Shown here one piece after another: positions 1 to 9,928 of a DNA stretch of 64,000 bases (the stretch's first letter is position 1; the number at the start of each line of letters is the position of its first letter). Source of the DNA: Pristionchus mayeri (Eukaryota > Nematoda > Chromadorea > Rhabditida > Neodiplogasteridae). The stretch lies in NCBI GenBank assembly GCA_036245805.1, contig BTRK01000006.1, forward strand, positions 13,858,365 through 13,922,364, in the 5' to 3' direction. A program made the translations under genes and the position numbers. Under the pieces are notes generated by a model. It made no database searches and was not told where the DNA came from. It saw only the letters and a list, made by a program, of their open reading frames with translations.

Positions 1-190
1 CCCCCTATACGTCGTTCAGCACTGCTCCCCTCAAATCGAGGGAGCAGTGCTGAACCATGAAGGTCATGGTCTGAAAACACCTCGCCGCCAGTGTTGTGCA
101 ACTATGGTTACGCCTCTTGAGCCTGCTGGGCTATAATCAGAGGTTGCTCAGCAATTGTTCAGTAAGTCATGTATATAGTTAATCGTACCC
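1..190. repeat. Dispersed palindromic repeat, copy 1
   Basis: A short hairpin (CACTGCTCCC paired with GGGAGCAGTG) is followed by a CTCGCCGCCAGTGTTGTGCA block. A related arrangement of hairpin, GTCTGAAAA block and TCGCCGCCAGT occurs at about 37225-37425, and a weaker relative lies near 49440-49560. This suggests a small non-autonomous repeat family; its left end is outside the window. Confidence 0.45.
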
Positions 191-602
191 CCTGAGTCCG
201 ATGGCGGGATCCGACCAAACCATGTCGTTCACGAAAACGTCGTCCGATGAATGCACGCACGGCTTGTGCAGCTGAACAAGGATAATTACCTAGAAAATTT
301 TACAGCGATGTAGAACATCATGGAAAAAATGTATTTATTTTATTTCAGAAGTTTACTAATAAAGACGGGAATCTGATTGGGGCGCTATACCCCTCTCAGC
401 TGGCGTCGAGTGAATAGCCACGGCGAGATGCCACCGTGTGCGCAGAAGTACTTATTACCTGAATACATTTTACTTTTTTTATAAATATGTATTTTTAGTA
501 ACTATAATTTCATTTATCGAGTTGTGCACAACAATATAATTATCACTCTGAATTATCAGCCTTTGCACGCAGAATGAAGCAACATATAGATAAGTATAAT
601 TC
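191..602. other. Non-coding stretch left of the PP1-like gene
   Basis: AT-rich sequence without a convincing ORF or exon. It follows a good splice donor of the minus-strand phosphatase gene (near 604), so it is probably the start of an intron that leaves the window. The missing phosphatase motifs, such as the CHGG block, were looked for here and not found. Confidence 0.5.
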
Positions 603-2085
603 CTAACTCACCGATGATGGCCGCAACGGAGAGGTAGCAGAAGACCTTATTGACCTCGTAGTACAGCGACCGAGCGGTCTCCTGAAAGGGTTCGTTTCCG
701 TGCCTACATTGATACACTACATGCCTTCATTATCGTAATAGCATGTAACTTCCATTAACTCTCATTTTAAACTAAAGTCATGGTAAACTAACCTTCTCAT
801 ATCGATCGTTGAGCTCAATGACGAAGCCAAACTCGACATTCGTCAATGCGAATTCGTGATTGCCGCAAAGGAGGAAGATCTGAAGAGGCATCAGACGCTA
901 CGATGACGAATTACTGCTCTCATTACACACACGTTTCTCCTCATGGCTAATGTAGATTATCAATTGAAAATGGTTTAGTTTCTACAAAATAAAAATAAAC
1001 CAATATGTAAATATCGCTCACTCTGTCCGGGTAGAGCATCTTGAGAGAGAAGAGAGCAATGATAATCTCGAGAGACTGCTTGCCTCTGAAATCGAAGAAT
1101 GAAAATGGATCGCCTGTTCGAACACATGCTTTCATAAAATGTCATGTTTTTGAAAGCATGTGTATTCCATTTCTTCATTGTTTATTTCACCCGTCAACGT
1201 AGTCTCCCAGGAAGAGAAACTTGGTGCACTCGTAGCCCGGTTTGTCGTCCTTCTTGAACTGGCTGAAGATGCGGAAGAGGTCGTGCAACTGAAATACTGT
1301 ATTTTTTAATGGATATTTTAAAATAAATGTAAGTTGCCTGTCCATGCATATCCCCGACGACAACGATTCCCAAGGGAACGTCTTCGATGAGCATCGGCTC
1401 CGACTTGAGGTACCTGTATAATAAATATATATAGTTTAAAATAATTTTTAAAAATACTAATTTAAATATTGTAACATACTTCTGAACCAGCGGGAGCACC
1501 TCGACGACATCGGAGGGATCGAACGATACCTGCCCATTAATGTTATCTTATTTTTTCAAAGCCACAACTGTATTTTTATAATACAATATCTTAGCATTTT
1601 ACTTGTATTTTTATACCATGAAACATGTATTTTTCCAAATATATCAGCAAAACGAGCAAAAGAAGTTGAACTCACCCTCTTCCCATTGATTGTGTCCTTC
1701 TGAAAGATCCTGTCCAGATGGCCGTGCAGCTTCGCCTGTAGTTCGGACGATTCGCGCGTCTCTCGAATGCGCTGAGGCCCCGCCCACTGCACACGTTTTG
1801 TGCCGTCGTTTTCGAGACCACACTGGTCTGGGTACGTCTTGTTCTGAAACGGTACTAAGTTCATGGAAATTGTTCACCGAAATTACTGTTTGAAAATTAC
1901 TATATTTTATTTCGAGTAAAATACATCAAACAATTAAAACGGGAATGCAAAACAAAAATGTGTACCGTGTTAAGGTGTACTGCTTAATTATTAACCTTAG
2001 CAGCCGCTTGGACCTCCACGAGCCCATCCGCAGTATCACTGGTGGCTCCGCGATCGACGACAGTAGACTGAGTCGTAGAAGACAT
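603..2085 (-). CDS. PP1-like Ser/Thr phosphatase, probably inactive, partial
   Basis: About eight exons of the PPP metallophosphatase family (PP1 branch) can be followed from ATG 2085 (MSSTTQSTVV) leftwards. Visible motifs are GDMHGQ (about 1340-1360), GDYVD with GKQSLE in the next exon (about 1080-1200), and a LLCGNHE block (about 850-870). In active PP1 these read GDxHGQ, GDYVDRG and LLRGNHE. Here splicing gives VDGG in place of VDRG, and the phosphate-contacting Arg of LLRGNHE is Cys. The metal ligands D, H, D, N and H seen so far are kept. The last exon (605-688) ends at a donor after VAAIIG. The C-terminal third (CHGG, SAPNYCG) is not in the window. Many fast-evolving PP1 paralogues in nematodes are germline-expressed, but nothing here shows expression. 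Family is certain; loss of activity is inferred from the substitutions. Confidence 0.8.
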
Positions 2086-2436
2086 ACTACAGATAATCAT
2101 TACTAATGTTAAGATCGTTTTGTGGTAAAGAAGCGAAGCAAGGACCCACCTTTTTGAAGAGAAAATAGATCCCGACCGACTGGGAGGGGAGAGCGAGTGA
2201 GAAATGTGAGGAGAATGAACCAATCAAAATATGTTGATGTCACGTATTTCATTGAATAATTTTGCCTAATTCAATTTGATCAAAATAGAGAGATTTCATT
2301 TTTCATTCATTTCTCACGCCGCAGCTCGTCCTAACCGGTTTCTCCCCCAATTTCTCTTCTATGACGTGTATCTAACATCAAATAATGGTGGGTAATTTTA
2401 TTGCATTTTTTCACAGTCATTCCAGAAATATTAAAA
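2086..2436. other. Divergent intergenic region
   Basis: About 350 bp between the minus-strand phosphatase start and the plus-strand signal-peptide gene, presumably holding both promoters. An acceptor-like CATTCCAG lies just before the plus-strand ATG and could be a trans-splice site. No other feature seen. Confidence 0.4.
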
Positions 2437-3081
2437 TGCAGTTCAACAACTTGTATGTTTTCCAGATCCTTCTGCTTGCCGTTGTTTGCCAGTTTATCTA
2501 CTGCGTGAGGCTGCCTGAAATCGACTGGAATGCTTGCGATACTGACAGGGTGAGCGAAAGACACTCGAGAATCCTAAATAATTATACCAGTATAAGCGAA
2601 AGAAGCAGCGTTTTTGTTTGCGATTTGCTAAACTATTCAACAAAATGTTTAAGTGTCACGTCTCCAGAACATGCACAAATCAGCCCGGATCTCCGACTGA
2701 GCTGGTAGATTTCATGAAAACTACTGATCCAAATGGCGTCCAATTGAATGAGAACAACTGCGGTGTTGGGGTTCAAAACAGGTGAGCACACTGCCTGATT
2801 TGATACATTGATTGATTGATTAATTTTCTTTATTTAACATGTTTTATTTCATATTCACAGTTATAGAAAAATTTTGAGCATTTAAAAAATTGAATTTCAG
2901 ATTCTTCTCGGACGATTTAGCATTATTCCAATTGCAAGTTTTGGGAGAAAACATTCCTATTGAGAATGGAATGAAATTAAGTATCAATGTCAGATCGATA
3001 GAGTATTTTGGATGCGTTTTGTACGGAGAAACTGTCCGCTTGACAGGAGACATGAAGGGAAAATATCGTTTGAGTTGTTAA
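2437..3081 (+). pseudogene. 5' part of a host Cys-rich secreted/membrane protein gene, truncated by the LTR insertion
   Basis: Exon 1 starts at ATG 2437 with a clear signal peptide (MQFNNLYVFQILLLAVVCQF, then IYC). It is followed by exon 2 (about 2654-2780; CHVSRTCTN, NENNCGVGVQ) and exon 3 (about 2900-3075; FFSDDLALFQ, YFGCVLYGET). Exon 3 originally ended CGT TTG A before a GTAAGT donor. The LTR retrotransposon inserted at that donor, so the frame now runs into the LTR and stops at once (TGT TAA, both codons supplied by the LTR). The coding phase fits the exon at 11916, beyond the element, giving a continuous protein across the join. The family was not recognised. Weak alternative: the whole element is spliced out from the residual GT at 3074. 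Confidence 0.65.
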
Positions 3082-3886
3082 GTATGGAAGATATTGATGC
3101 ATTATACACACACAGTAATGAATAAGTGATAATATTATTGTTTAGTAAATCAATTGTGTTTCAATACCGTAATTTATTTTATTTAAATTTCAGTCTTCAA
3201 TTCATTGTGCTTAATTTCTGTTGTTTTAGCATTACGGTAGCGTGTCTCTTTCGGCTGCATTTTCCCAATGCAGCCGAGCACTTTTCGTTTTTGTATTTTC
3301 GCCTATTTTTCGTTTATTTTAGGGAAATTGCTACAGTTTTGTGTTAGGATTGTTAGTAGGGCATTAGATAATTATTAGTTATCGTTAATCGGTTTAATTA
3401 CCCAAGTTTGAGGCCAATAAAGACACTTTGCCAACGCTGCCGCGTTCTGTTCTAGTCCTCGGGTACAAGTTCGCCACGTGTGCAAGAGCGACTGGGACAG
3501 ACAAGGGTCTTTGGAGAATAGTCATCGTCGGAAGTGATTCCGATCGGCGCATCTTCTAGTATTTCAAGCTTACTTTTCGGTAGTAGCTGAATTACCGAGT
3601 GCGGGTAGTCGCCCAAAGCTCTGGTTTGCTCTGTGATTTGTAGTTGCCGATCACAGTAGCTATTTTAGTACTCCATAGTCGGTAGTAGCCGGTGTAGTAG
3701 TTACAGTCAGTTCTATCCCACTGGTAGTAGCCGGTAGAAGGGTTCTCTTTTGACACTAGGACATAGGCTGATCGAAAGTCAGTAGTTATTTTCCTAGTCG
3801 GTAGCGGCCGATACGTCGAGGGAATCCATCGAGGGAAGAGAACACGCACAACAATACAACAGACAGGGTAGTAGCCTTGTTTCACA
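3076..3886 (+). repeat. 5' LTR
   Basis: 811 bp, TGTTAAGTATGG...TTGTTTCACA. It matches 11040-11850 except for about five substitutions (for example TTTAG/TCTAG near 3136, GATTTG/GATTGG near 3636, CTCCAT/CTCTAT near 3674, CCTAGTC/CCTCGTC near 3797, GGTAGTAG/GGTAATAG near 3870). The 3' half has several GGTAGTAGCCGG-like units. Confidence 0.95.
3416..3421 (+). promoter_or_regulatory. LTR polyadenylation signal AATAAA
   Basis: AATAAA lies 340 bp inside the LTR, followed by GACACTTTGC. The same signal is at 11380-11385 in the 3' LTR. Its central LTR position fits an R/U5 boundary, but no transcript evidence is available. Confidence 0.5.
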
Positions 3887-4198
3887 CGGGGGCTGAGCCG
3901 TTCTAAAGAGACACCACGGATATTCGCCATCGATAAAGGTAGTCGCCTGAATCGGTGGAGATTATTTCATCATCGAGAGAAAACATCTGTCAAGGTAGTT
4001 GCCTGACACAGATTGTGAGAGGAGAGTTAAGCGTGGAGAAGACAAGGGTTCTTCTGAATCATTCTTTATCGGAAGAAGGTACAATTGTGAAGAAATCGAG
4101 ATTGTTCCACTTGAAGAGAGCATCGAAGAGAGAGGATAGCACCTGTAAAAGAAGATAGTGCGCTTTGTGCTTTGTGTACGAGTCGCGAATTGTGGTGA

Positions 4199-6182
4199 AT
4201 GGACGATCTGACGGGAGGATTGGATAATCGGATTGCAGTGAGATCTCAGAACAATGCTCAGAACAATCACATGGCTGCACCAGCTGAGATGGACGTGGAT
4301 CAATTGGCGATGCAGGAACAGATAAGAGTGGATGAGGAAAGAAGGAAGGAGGTAATGGTGGACATGGGAGTGAAAACGAGAGCAAGAATAGAGAAAGAGA
4401 GAAAGAAGAATCAGACTGAGAAAGAATCACACGGAGAAGCAATCCAGAGAGTGAGAGCGTTTATAATGGATATGGAGGATAAGCATAATGCAATTGTGAA
4501 TGCAACGAAAGTGATGAATGCGAATGAGAAGAAAATTGCAAGGGAGACGTTTGAGGAGCAGAGGAGAGAGATAGAGGGAGAGATTACTCACCTGCATAAG
4601 GCAATGGAGGATGTATGCCTTAGGGTAGAAGGAATGGCAGTCAGAGGAGAAAGGGAAATGGCTTTTGAAAGAGTTGAATGTGACACAGATGGAGCAAGTG
4701 GTAGTGACATGGACGAATATGCAAGATAGAATGGAGGGAATGGCGGAGATGATAAAGAAGTTGAAAGAAGGGACTGGAATAACTTCCCTGCCCGGAATAG
4801 TGAATGCATTGAGAGTGGAAAGAGAGAAAGTGGAAGATGGGCAGAGACAATGGATGGATAGGGAGGAAAAAGACAAGGAGGCGGAGGAAGAAAGAGCATT
4901 GCAGATGGAGGCAGTTCTCGTGAGCCGCGATGAACTCGAGCAGAAGGTTCTGATGCTCGAAGAAATCGTGAGAAAGAAAGAAGAAAAGGAGAAAGCGGAA
5001 CTTGGAAGTGAGGCATGCGCCCGTTGTGTGCAGAAAGACGAGATTATGAAGGGTGAGGAGGGAGTGAATGGAACTAGAGAAGTGAAAGAGGAAGTAGAGG
5101 ATGAATGGGATATGAAAAAGATCCAGGAGACATTCCAAGAATTGCAGAGGACGCAGAAGACAGCAGAACTCTCTCGAAGTTACTCGAAGAGTACCGTCCC
5201 ATCCTCGAGAAGGGTGATGGAGTGCTCGAGTATGCAGAGCGAAAGGAGAGGTGAGACGATGGAGAAAGAAAGAGAAGAGAAGGTGGAGAGACAAGAAGGT
5301 CGAAAGGAAAAGAGAGGACACGAGAGTTCAAGCGAGGATGAGAGTGACAGTAACAGTGAAAGTGACACGGTCTCAAGTACGGATTCGTCAGAGTCATCGG
5401 ATTCAGAGTGTGATAGAAGGAAAGGGAAAGATAAGAAGAGTAAGAATGAAAGAGCAGGAGAGAGTAGAGGGAGAGAGTACACTGGAAATTTCCCGAGAAT
5501 GAAGAGTTACGATGTAAAGAAAGAGGACTGGGATATGTTCGAAGATGGGATAAAACTGCGATTTGGAAAGATGAAGGATAAGGCTGCATTAGTTATGATG
5601 AGGAGACTCTCATTGACAAAGCGAAGGCTACTTACAAGCATATTCCGAAGGAAGTGAAGAAAAAGGGAATGAAGAAGGTGCTAAAATGGCTGAAGAGAAG
5701 ACTGTCAGAGGAAACACCTTACGAGGAGTTAGAGAATGAGAAGAGATTGAAGGCGATAGAATGTAGAGGGAGAAGAGCAGTAAAAGTGTGCGAAGAGATT
5801 GATATTCTGGTTGAGAAATTGGAGAAAGGGAAGGAAGAAAGAGAGACTAGAAGCAGGAGATATCTGATATTAGTATATGAGGGTACTGTAAGTCATGCAG
5901 CACTATTGAGAATGTGGCACAAAGGAAAGTCGTTCAAAGCAATGAAGATATCTAGAAGAGGAAGAGTACTTAGAAGCAACGAGGAGAGAGATGAGTGGAT
6001 TCGGAAGGAAAGGATGGGAGAGAGACGGAAATAGTACGTTCCAGAATAGAAGGCAGAGGGAAGGAATTGTGTGTCACCTGTGCAGAGGAACAGGGCATAA
6101 GATAGGACAATGCCCACTGGCAAGAGGAGGAGGAACAGGAAATGGTGGAATGAGAAATGGATGGAGAGATAACCGAACTTGA
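4199..6182 (+). pseudogene. gag-like region, frame-broken
   Basis: Coding sequence very rich in AAG, GAG and AGA, giving Lys/Glu/Arg-rich coiled-coil protein, and spread over alternating frames: 4199-4729, 4665-5657, 5654-6034 and 5991-6182. At about 5600 the capsid-like stretch continues across a frame change (YDEETLIDKAKATYKHIPKE is read in the second frame), so these are pieces of one ORF. The last piece has a CCHC knuckle, CHLCRGTGHKIGQC, and GHIKTNC just downstream may be the remains of a second knuckle. At least three 1-2 base shifts separate the pieces. They may be lesions, assembly indels or, less likely, programmed shifts. Confidence 0.75.
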
Positions 6183-6804
6183 GCCAGGTCACATCAAAAC
6201 AAATTGCTATCAATTGCACCCGCCTCAGAGGAAATCATTCAATTCGAATGCACCCCCGTTCGTACCAAACCAATCAGGAACACCTGACACGCCTCAACCA
6301 TTCGATAATAAAGCACAAGGTCCTCCGAAGGTACAGCAAACAATTATGCAGCCAGGAAAAATGAAAATGGTAGTGGGAAATGAGGATGAAAAGATGGAAG
6401 TGGATGAGGAGAATAGAGAGGATTTTTTTGTGATAAAGAAGACGCGGGAAGTAGAGGGAACGATCAATGGAATTGAAGTGAGTGTGGTACTCGATACGGG
6501 TGCAGAGGCATCATTGATCGAGGAGAGAATTGTGAAGCAGATGAAAGGAGTGGAGGTGTTGAACACCGATAGAAGAGTATCATTGATGGATGCTCAACAG
6601 AATCCGATCGACTTAATCGGAAGAGCGATCTTGAAGGTGAAACTCGACATGGGAAGGAAGGCAGAGATTGGTTTTTATATCACTCGAAGAGAAGTAGGAG
6701 TGATAATTGGAGGAAGTGGTCTCGATAAGATAGGAGTAGAGTTACGGGAGATTAAGAAAGAGGAAATGGAAAGTGAATCAGATCTTACTTACTTAGATAC
6801 TTAG
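6157..6804 (+). CDS. Retroviral-type aspartic protease region of the LTR element
   Basis: A 215-codon ORF. A linker rich in Pro, Asn and Gln is followed by a retropepsin-like core with the catalytic motif VVLDTGAEASLI (about residues 108-119) and a flap/core pattern ending VGVIIGGSGLDKIG, which matches the second conserved hydrophobic-Gly block. It would cleave Gag-Pol. It lies in a third frame relative to the gag pieces. The ORF stops at 6804, just where the antisense RT block begins; in intact Gypsy pol the frame would continue into RT. Confidence 0.85.
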   Translation: MDGEITELEPGHIKTNCYQLHPPQRKSFNSNAPPFVPNQSGTPDTPQPFDNKAQGPPKVQQTIMQPGKMKMVVGNEDEKMEVDEENREDFFVIKKTREVEGTINGIEVSVVLDTGAEASLIEERIVKQMKGVEVLNTDRRVSLMDAQQNPIDLIGRAILKVKLDMGRKAEIGFYITRREVGVIIGGSGLDKIGVELREIKKEEMESESDLTYLDT

Positions 6805-6805
6805 A

Positions 6806-8652
6806 AGATCCATCTTCAACGGCCGGTGCCGCGTGGATCACAATTCCGCCAGTCTTCTCTATCGCGCGTGCGCGTAGTCCAATGACGGTAGGGGGCTCTC
6901 GAAGCTGAAGATCTCGTCGATCGTCCGGTAGCGTAGGGCATCTTGGCATACTCCTCGATCGAGTCTCTCCATCGAGCAGGCGGTCGCCCCGGTGGGCGAA
7001 TGAGTTCGGGGGAGGGGAACCACTGAGTGACCCTTGTTGACCATCTGTCGTCGTCTCTTCTCAGAACGTGGCCCGCCCATCTATGCTTCGATCTCCTGAC
7101 GTATTCCACTGGGTCGGTAAGGAGGGAGAGGCGGCGGATGTCTTCACTGCTTTGCTTCGATTGCCTCATCACGTGCAGGCTTGTACCGATGAGTGACCGC
7201 TCCAACGCTCGATGTGTTGTCTGGATGAAGGTGATGACAGTCTTCGTGAGAGGCCAGGTTTCCGCAGCGTAGCAGAAGGCAAGTAGAACATGCGAATCGA
7301 AGAGGGAGGCTCGCAGCTTCGCGTCTTGCAGTTGTGACGTTACTTCTCGGATGCTTCCAAGTGCGGCCCAAGCTGCTCGCTTTCTCCTCATAAGTTCCGT
7401 CCGGATGGACCCGTCGCCTCTTAGCACTCGTCCAAGGTACACGTATGCATCAGTCTCCTCGAGAGGGTCGCCGTGAAGGGAGATGACCGGGCCGGGGCAC
7501 CATGCGTTCCTCATCAGCTGGGTCTTCTTTCTGTTGATAGTGAGGCCAATCTTCTGTCCAGAATCCGCCAGTTCGCTCAGCATCCTCTCCAGAGTAGCCG
7601 TATCGGTCCCTATCAACACGATATCATCGGCGAATCGTAGATGGGAGAGTCGTTTCCCATCGATGACGACGCCGTCATCGCTCCAATCGAGATCATTCAT
7701 GCAGTCCTGCAGGGCTGCCGTGAACAACTTGGGGGAGATAGTGTCTCCTTGGCGCACTCCCTTGCCGATGGGGATGCGAACTGGGCGGTCGAAAGGCTTC
7801 ATCTCGGTGTAGCAACCAGTGTTCAGCGACTCAAGGCACTGTACATAGGAAGGGTCGACTCCTGATCGCGTGAGGGCATTCAGCACGGCGGGCACTTCCA
7901 CACTGTCGAAAGCCTTGCAGTAATCGACAAAGACGAGACCGAGTGGAAGGTGGAATTCTCGGTGGTGTTCGATGATGGTGGCGAGCGTGTGGATATGATC
8001 CACACATCCGAATCGGCGACGGAATCCCGCTTGCTCCACCGGCTGAGCATCGTCCAACGTCATCTCCATCCGCGTTACGAGCACCTTGGTGAAGAGCTTG
8101 TATGGGATTGAGAGGAGGGCGATAGGGCGATAGTTGTTGAGATCGCTCCTATCACCCTTCTTGTGGATGAGGATGGAGTTGGATGCCTTCCATTGGCTGG
8201 GGAAGTCCTGGTCGACGAGGTATCGAGTGAATCGACGGGCGAGGAGCGAGTGCAGAAACGGTCCGCCGTGCCTGAGCATCGTTCCACTGATTCTGTCCGG
8301 TCCGGGTGCTCCGTCCTTCTTCGTTCTTGCAATGGAGGATCGAATCTCCGAAGGTAGGATGGGCAATGGAGTGTCTGCTGGTGGGGAGGCGCACCTTGGG
8401 ACAGAAATGTCCGAGCGGAAGAGGTCCGAGTAGAACTCCTTCGCCCGCTCTTCAATGCCTGCTCGACTGGTGATGGGCACTCCGGATCGATCTAGCACTG
8501 CATCCATCGGGGTCCTTCCCTTGGATAACGACATCTTCGCCTTCTTCAGTGACTTCTTCTCCTCGGCAGCCTTCAGCATGACTCTCCTTCGATGCTCCTT
8601 GATGTCTGCCTTGACCGAAGCCTGGCACGACCGATGTGCCATGATCTTCTCG
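6806..8652 (-). mobile_element. Antisense RTE-type LINE fragment replacing the RT/RNase H of the LTR element
   Basis: The GC-richer sequence and different codon use stand out from the purine-rich gag-pol around it. Its boundaries coincide with the end of the protease ORF and the start of the integrase finger (ELLYVPEALREKVV, about 8660). The 3' end of the LINE (window left) has only about 10 bp after its stop codon. The 5' part (endonuclease) is missing. The junctions carry AGAAGATC (about 6804) and GATCTTCT (about 8646), an inverted pair; a possible GAAG target duplication is weak. About 1.85 kb of LINE occupies the place of about 1.5-2 kb of expected Gypsy RT/RNase H, so host-element sequence was lost as well. 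Confidence 0.8.
6816..8642 (-). CDS. Non-LTR reverse transcriptase (RTE clade), 608 aa, open
   Basis: An uninterrupted RT ORF. The basic N-terminal helix (KADIKEHRRRVMLKAAEEKK) is followed by RT blocks: PGPDRISGTMLRHG, NYRPIALLSIPYKLFTKVL, QAGFRRRFGCVDHIHT, VFVDYCKAFDSV, GVRQGDTISPKLF and the catalytic RFADDIVLIG. The C-terminal RWAGHVLRRDDDRW and GRPPARWRDSIEEY are typical of nematode RTE elements. Family members normally carry an APE endonuclease N-terminal to the RT, making about 1000 aa; that part is absent, so the ATG at 8642 is just the first in-frame one. The frame also stays open for several codons upstream (FEKI). An intact frame in a truncated copy suggests a recent insertion. Whether it is expressed is unknown. 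Confidence 0.9.
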   Translation of the reverse strand: MAHRSCQASVKADIKEHRRRVMLKAAEEKKSLKKAKMSLSKGRTPMDAVLDRSGVPITSRAGIEERAKEFYSDLFRSDISVPRCASPPADTPLPILPSEIRSSIARTKKDGAPGPDRISGTMLRHGGPFLHSLLARRFTRYLVDQDFPSQWKASNSILIHKKGDRSDLNNYRPIALLSIPYKLFTKVLVTRMEMTLDDAQPVEQAGFRRRFGCVDHIHTLATIIEHHREFHLPLGLVFVDYCKAFDSVEVPAVLNALTRSGVDPSYVQCLESLNTGCYTEMKPFDRPVRIPIGKGVRQGDTISPKLFTAALQDCMNDLDWSDDGVVIDGKRLSHLRFADDIVLIGTDTATLERMLSELADSGQKIGLTINRKKTQLMRNAWCPGPVISLHGDPLEETDAYVYLGRVLRGDGSIRTELMRRKRAAWAALGSIREVTSQLQDAKLRASLFDSHVLLAFCYAAETWPLTKTVITFIQTTHRALERSLIGTSLHVMRQSKQSSEDIRRLSLLTDPVEYVRRSKHRWAGHVLRRDDDRWSTRVTQWFPSPELIRPPGRPPARWRDSIEEYAKMPYATGRSTRSSASRAPYRHWTTRTRDREDWRNCDPRGTGR

Positions 8653-9928
8653 AAGGCAAGGAGTTATTGTACGTGCCAGAGGCATTGAGGGAGAAAGTAG
8701 TGAAAGAAATGCATGAAAATATTCTACTTGGACAAGGAAGCTTAGCCAGTTGTTGCAGAAAGAGTTCTTCTGGGGAGGATTGGATAAGAGTGTGGCAGAT
8801 GTAGTGAGGAAGTGCACGAAATGCAAATTGAGTAATGCAGGAAAGAATTTTGTACCCGATTTAATGCCAAGAGAAGTGAGTGAGCCAATGGAAATGGTGG
8901 CGATGGATCTACTGGATCTTGGAAAAGGAGAAAGAGGAGCCAGATATGCGCTAGTGGTGATCGACATGTATAGCAGATATGCTGGGGCGTATCCGATCAA
9001 AGATAAGAAAGCGGATACGGTAGCTCGAGTGTTCATGGATCGATGGGTACTGGAGAATGGGAGAGTACCGAAGGCACTTTTGTCTGATAATGAAGGAGAG
9101 TTCATAAATGAGGTGATGGAAGAGATAATTAGACTGTGGAAGATAGAGAGAAGGACAACTCTACCGTATCACTCCAGAGCGAACGGCAGAGTGGAGAGAC
9201 TGAACAGAACTCTGATGGATTTAATGAGAAAAATGGAAGGAAATCCGAGTGAGTGGGAGAGTGTGCAACCGTACGCACTATACGTATACAATAATTCCCC
9301 ACATGGATCGACTGGAGAGACCCCAGCGTTCTTACTGAATGGAAGAGATGAGAGATTACCAGGAGGAGAGCCAACGAAGAGAGATGAGAGATACGTGGTA
9401 GATCAGGACGATTACGTAACGAGAATGCAGATTTTGATGAAGAAGACTCACAAGGAAGTGAATGATAGATTAAGGATGGAGAGAGAGAATATGAAAGAGC
9501 AGTACGATAGAAAGAATAAGAATAGAAAGGCGAACGAACCAAGGATAGGAGATCGAGTGTATGTGAAGAAGGAAATGAGAGGAGTGAAAAATGCGAAGTT
9601 AGCTATCGAATGGGAAGGACCATATCGGGTAGTAGGAAGAAGTGCAACAACGGCGGAATTAAAGAGAATTGAAGATGGAGTAGAAAAGACAGTGCAGTTG
9701 GATAGAGTGAGAAGAGTGGAAAAGGAAGGATGGGAAAATAAAGAGAAAAGAATGAGAAGGATTCGAATGGAGAGCAACAAGGAACTTTCCAGGTTCGATG
9801 TGGAGAAGGGATCCATTCTGGATGTGAACACGCCCTGTGCTCAATGCGGAACAAGGAGAGCTGGCGACATCTGGAGGTGCCAGCAGGATGGGAGGATATC
9901 CAGATTCGGCACATGCGCGATGCAGTGA
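8653..9928 (+). pseudogene. Integrase of the LTR element, one frameshift in the zinc finger
   Basis: It begins in one frame with ELLYVPEALREKVVKEMHE (about 8660-8735), shifts near 8738-8745, and continues as LLQKEFFWGGLDKSVADVV and CTKC (HHCC finger; the second His is not visible). The DDE core follows: VAMDLLDLG (D1), LLSDNEGEF (D2), and NGRVERLNRTL (E). The C-terminal GPY/F module reads WEGPYRVVGRSATTAEL near 9610-9660, which places the element in Ty3/Gypsy. The tail overlaps the next ORF by 85 bp and ends with CAQCGTRRAGDIWRC, a possible extra Cys pair. The frameshift makes this copy inactive unless it is an assembly error. Confidence 0.85.

Noticed and set aside
3126..3347. 73-codon ORF in the 5' LTR, repeated in the 3' LTR (11090-11311)
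   Set aside because: Present only because the LTRs are copies; AT-rich, Phe/Leu-biased, no domain, and overlaps expected LTR control signals.
3887..3905. tRNA primer-binding site right after the 5' LTR
   Set aside because: Sequence starts CGGGGGCTGAG, not TGG; no convincing tRNA 3'-end complement could be recognised.
4641..5589. Long minus-strand Ser/Phe/Leu-rich ORFs opposite gag
   Set aside because: Complement of GAG/AAG-rich gag codons (CTC/CTT); composition artefact.
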